Assembly (NCBI GenBank): GCA_028868455.1
Contig: JAGWUK010000112.1
Coordinates: 1 to 8,084 of the forward strand
Source of the DNA: Burkholderiales bacterium
GTDB lineage: Bacteria > Pseudomonadota > Gammaproteobacteria > Burkholderiales > Burkholderiaceae_D
Reading direction: 5' to 3'
Length of the DNA: 8,084 nucleotides
Below the pieces are notes generated by a model. The model had not been told where the DNA came from and searched no databases. It worked only from the letters and a program-made list of their open reading frames with translations. A program made the translations under genes and the position numbers. Each line of letters begins with the position of its first letter. The stretch's first letter is position 1. Positions 6,030-8,084 of the stretch are shown piece after piece.

Positions 6030-6761
6030 ATGCCGTGTGTAAAGATCAATTTACTGCTTTGTTGTCTGGCAGTGTCGCTGGCGACGCCTTTTACCCGGGC
6101 CAGCACACTGACATTGGCGACCGAGGATTATCCGCCTTTCAATATGCAGTTACCCGGATCGCCTGATGTGGTTGGCATTTCCACGGAAAAAGTACAGGAA
6201 CTGATGCGCCGCGCAGGACAAGACTATAGCGTCAAGGTTTATCCGTGGTCGCGGGCTTACCAGATGGGGCAAAAAGAACCCGACACCTGCGTGTATTCCA
6301 CCACCCGCACACCGGAGCGTGAACCGTTATTCAAATGGGTAGGCCCGCTGGTGTCGAACAACTGGATGATCTTTGCCCGCAAAGACGATGAGCGCCATCC
6401 CAAATCGCTGGAAGACGTGCGCCACTATATTCTGGGCGTGTATCGCAACGATGCCGTCGGCAATTATCTGGCACAGGAAGGCTATACCACCGAAATCGCC
6501 AATTACGATGCCGAGAATCCGCGCAAGCTGATGTTCGGGCGATTTGATTTTTGGGCGACCGGTGAGTTGCTGGGGTTGGCGATACTCAAAAAGCAGGGAC
6601 TCAGCGACAAAATCGTGCCGCTATTCCAGTTCAAACAAACGGAAATGTATCTGGCCTGCCAGATCACGATGGCGCAAGAGCGCGTTGATAAATTCAATCG
6701 CATCCTCAAAGATATGGAGCGCGATGGCACGTCGGCAGCAATAGAAAAAAAATACAAATAG
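6030..6761 (+). CDS. Second orphan family-3 periplasmic solute-binding protein
   Basis: This 243-residue protein belongs to the same broad PBPb/SBP_bac_3 group as the minus-strand gene at 1429-2238. Residues 1-24 are a signal peptide (K5, a Leu/Cys-rich core, cut after T-R-A24). The mature protein opens with TLTLATEDYPPFN, the usual first strand and ligand loop. YPWSRA follows at 71-76 and STTRTPERE from residue 90 supplies the ligand-binding arginine. GRFDFWATGE sits where an Asp normally contacts the ligand. The start is well supported, with AAGGAG (6019-6024) five bases before the ATG. No transporter genes are adjacent. The two binding proteins share architecture and the PW-x-RA motif but are clearly divergent, so they are distant paralogues at most. 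The gene ends 14 bases from the convergent tetR gene. The ligand is unknown. Confidence 0.88.
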   Translation: MPCVKINLLLCCLAVSLATPFTRASTLTLATEDYPPFNMQLPGSPDVVGISTEKVQELMRRAGQDYSVKVYPWSRAYQMGQKEPDTCVYSTTRTPEREPLFKWVGPLVSNNWMIFARKDDERHPKSLEDVRHYILGVYRNDAVGNYLAQEGYTTEIANYDAENPRKLMFGRFDFWATGELLGLAILKKQGLSDKIVPLFQFKQTEMYLACQITMAQERVDKFNRILKDMERDGTSAAIEKKYK

Positions 6762-6775
6762 CCGCCAGACCCGGT

Positions 6776-7441
6776 TCAGCTCAGGTTTTGCAGCAGCATC
6801 GTGCTTAATACGGTGATCACTTCCTCTTCGTCAAAACCGGGATTGACGCGTCGCTGGATATGTAAACCCTGAATCGTGGTGCGGGCAAAATGGCGCAAAG
6901 CAGCCAACGTGGCAGGGTCTTTGCCGCTATCGGCGAAGCGGGTTTGCCAGGCCTGATCCATCAGGGCATCGGCAGACTGGAACGCTGGTGCCAGCGTTTT
7001 CAAAAACGCCTTGTCATCGCGCTTGGCATAAATGATCTCAAACGCGGCAGCAACTTTGGCGGAGTGATAAATCGTCCGCATTAATGCCACGCTGCCAGCG
7101 ACCCGTTCGGCGATCGGGCCCGAAGCCTGCGCCTGTTGCTCCACGCTGCTGCGCAATTCTTCATAGGCGCAAGCGACGACCTGGCGCATCAAATCGTCCT
7201 TGTCGAGAAAATGGTGTTGCAGGGCACCGATCGTGACGCCCGCCTGCATGGCGATATCCGACAAGCGCAAGCCAGCGTAACCATGCTGACCTATGCAGAT
7301 ACTGGCTGCTTCCAGCAATCCGATACGGGTTTGTTGCGAGCGCTGCTCTTGTGTGCGCACTTCTTTACGCGGGTCATGGCCGCTGTCGGTGGCAGAAGCA
7401 TGGCGGGCCGTCGGGTGAGGTGGGAGCAGGGTTTTGGTCAT
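6776..7441 (-). CDS. TetR/AcrR family transcriptional regulator
   Basis: This 221-residue regulator has a classic TetR helix-turn-helix at about residues 38-84: RIGLLEAASICIGQHGYAG, then LRLSDIAMQAGVTIGALQHHF, then DKDDLMRQVV. The all-helical remainder is the ligand-binding and dimerisation domain, whose ligand cannot be read from sequence. The first 35 residues are an extra, polar, Pro/His-rich tail before the domain. Either it is real or translation starts later, for example at the in-frame GTG of V28. The ATG at 7441 has no SD. The gene is transcribed divergently from an M24 peptidase gene, with a double palindrome in the 133-bp gap. This is the usual layout for a TetR repressor controlling itself and its neighbour; that control is inference. 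Confidence 0.9.
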   Translation of the reverse strand: MTKTLLPPHPTARHASATDSGHDPRKEVRTQEQRSQQTRIGLLEAASICIGQHGYAGLRLSDIAMQAGVTIGALQHHFLDKDDLMRQVVACAYEELRSSVEQQAQASGPIAERVAGSVALMRTIYHSAKVAAAFEIIYAKRDDKAFLKTLAPAFQSADALMDQAWQTRFADSGKDPATLAALRHFARTTIQGLHIQRRVNPGFDEEEVITVLSTMLLQNLS

Positions 7442-7458
7442 GGTGTGTCTAATATTTC

Positions 7459-7488
7459 TTGACAGCAGAATACCAGAAAATTTACATT
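7459..7488 (+). promoter_or_regulatory. Candidate promoter of the M24 peptidase gene
   Basis: A perfect TTGACA (7459-7464) is followed after 18 bases by TACATT (7483-7488, 4 of 6 to TATAAT). The -10 lies inside the palindrome, so a bound repressor would block it. It is a consensus match only. Confidence 0.45.
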
Positions 7489-7520
7489 ATAAAATTAATG
7501 CATTATTTAAATAATGTAAA
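7481..7520. promoter_or_regulatory. Double-palindrome operator between tetR and the M24 gene
   Basis: TTTACATTAT (7481-7490) and ATAATGTAAA (7511-7520) are perfect inverted arms. The whole 40 bases has two-fold symmetry about 7500/7501, with 17 of 20 pairs matching. Inside, CATTA-N6-TAATG occurs twice back to back, at 7485-7500 and 7501-7516; the second copy is a perfect 16-bp palindrome. The site overlaps candidate -10 elements for both genes. It is most simply explained as paired binding sites for the adjacent TetR-type repressor. Confidence 0.72.
7486..7491 (-). promoter_or_regulatory. Candidate -10 element of tetR
   Basis: Minus-strand TATAAT (7491-7486) is a perfect -10 hexamer located 44 bases before the tetR ATG. 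No good -35 lies 16-18 bases upstream; TTTACA is present but at 23 bases. It is embedded in the palindrome, which fits autorepression. Confidence 0.4.
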
Positions 7521-7574
7521 TGACAAAGGCACGATCATGCCACATCAAGCTGGAAATCCCATCAGGAGAAACCC

Positions 7575-8084
7575 ATGCAAGCCCGATTTTCCACTGCACA
7601 AATGACGGAATTCCAGCAGCGTGCCGCGCTGGTGACGCACGCAATGCGCGATCAGGGCGTGAGCCAGTTGCTGGTAACGCATCCTGAAAATATTTACTGG
7701 CTGACGGGTGCGACGTTTGAGGCGCTGGAGCGGCCGTTCTTTTTACTGCTGCGGCAAAACGGCCAACGACGTCTGCTGGTGCCGACGCTGGAAGCCGATC
7801 ATCTGGGCAAAGCCTGGGGACTGCACGCCGACGGTATTCTTCGATATCGTGAATTCCCGGCACCGGATGGCCATAGCTGGATCGATGCTTTGTTGCAGCC
7901 CGGTGTACTGGATGCGACATTTGCTTACGAAGACAGCACGCCGGCCAGCATCGCCGCAGTGCTGAATGCGGAAGGCGGGCGTGCGCTGGATGTGTTGAGC
8001 GACTTACGCATGATCAAATCGGCGTTTGAAATCGCGCTGATTGCGACTGCGGCGCGCTATGCCGACTGGGGTGTCGCGCAGATT
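7575..8084 (+). CDS. M24 family (creatinase/Xaa-Pro peptidase-like) protein, 5' part
   Basis: Only the first 170 codons are in the window and the frame is still open at the edge. The visible part is a creatinase/prolidase N-terminal domain: an early helix QRAALVTHAMRDQGV, the strand QLLVTHPENIYWLTGA, a second strand LLVPTLEADHL, and then LSDLRMIKSAFEIALIATAA, the usual link into the catalytic pita-bread domain. The metal ligands would lie downstream, so peptidase activity cannot be judged here, and related creatinases or hydrolases remain possible. The ATG at 7575 has a good SD (AGGAGA, 7564-7569). The protein has no signal peptide and should be cytoplasmic. The gene is divergent from tetR, with the shared palindrome about 58 bases before its start, suggesting repression relieved by a small molecule, possibly a substrate or product; this is inference. 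Confidence 0.85.
   Translation, partial: MQARFSTAQMTEFQQRAALVTHAMRDQGVSQLLVTHPENIYWLTGATFEALERPFFLLLRQNGQRRLLVPTLEADHLGKAWGLHADGILRYREFPAPDGHSWIDALLQPGVLDATFAYEDSTPASIAAVLNAEGGRALDVLSDLRMIKSAFEIALIATAARYADWGVAQI

Overview
The window reads as ordinary chromosomal DNA of a Gram-negative proteobacterium. GC content is moderate, and there are several Sec, Tat and lipoprotein export signals and typical Shine-Dalgarno (SD) sites. The mix of orphan periplasmic binding proteins, a TraB/GumN protein, a YcbK-type protein and a GIN-domain (DUF2807) lipoprotein fits a betaproteobacterium, perhaps Oxalobacteraceae/Burkholderiales. That placement is inference; nothing here fixes the taxon. I see no rRNA, tRNA, CRISPR array, insertion sequence, integrase or phage gene.

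Layout. Positions 27-1420 (+) hold a secreted TraB/GumN-family protein and a small protein I do not recognise. Positions 1429-4854 (-) hold three envelope genes. In transcription order these are a DUF2807 lipoprotein built from a very regular beta-rung repeat, an acyltransferase-3 (OafA-like) membrane protein, and an orphan family-3 solute-binding protein. A strong intrinsic terminator separates the first two, and its U-tract runs directly into the acyltransferase ATG. Positions 4855-5227 are a divergent, partly AT-rich intergenic region. Positions 5228-6761 (+) hold a Tat-exported YcbK/DUF882 peptidase-like protein and a second orphan solute-binding protein. Positions 6776-8084 hold a TetR-family repressor (-) divergent from an M24 (creatinase/prolidase-type) peptidase gene that runs off the window. 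The two share a 133-bp control region with a striking double palindrome.

How the genes may work together. Six of the nine genes encode exported or membrane proteins, so the window looks like a loose set of envelope and nutrient-sensing functions rather than one pathway. Neither binding protein has a permease or ATPase beside it, so each probably serves a distant transporter or a sensor. The TetR/M24 pair is the clearest regulatory unit. I found no convincing new multi-gene system. The observations most worth following are the 20/19-residue alternating repeat of the DUF2807 lipoprotein, the terminator fused to a start codon, and the tandem operator between tetR and the M24 gene.
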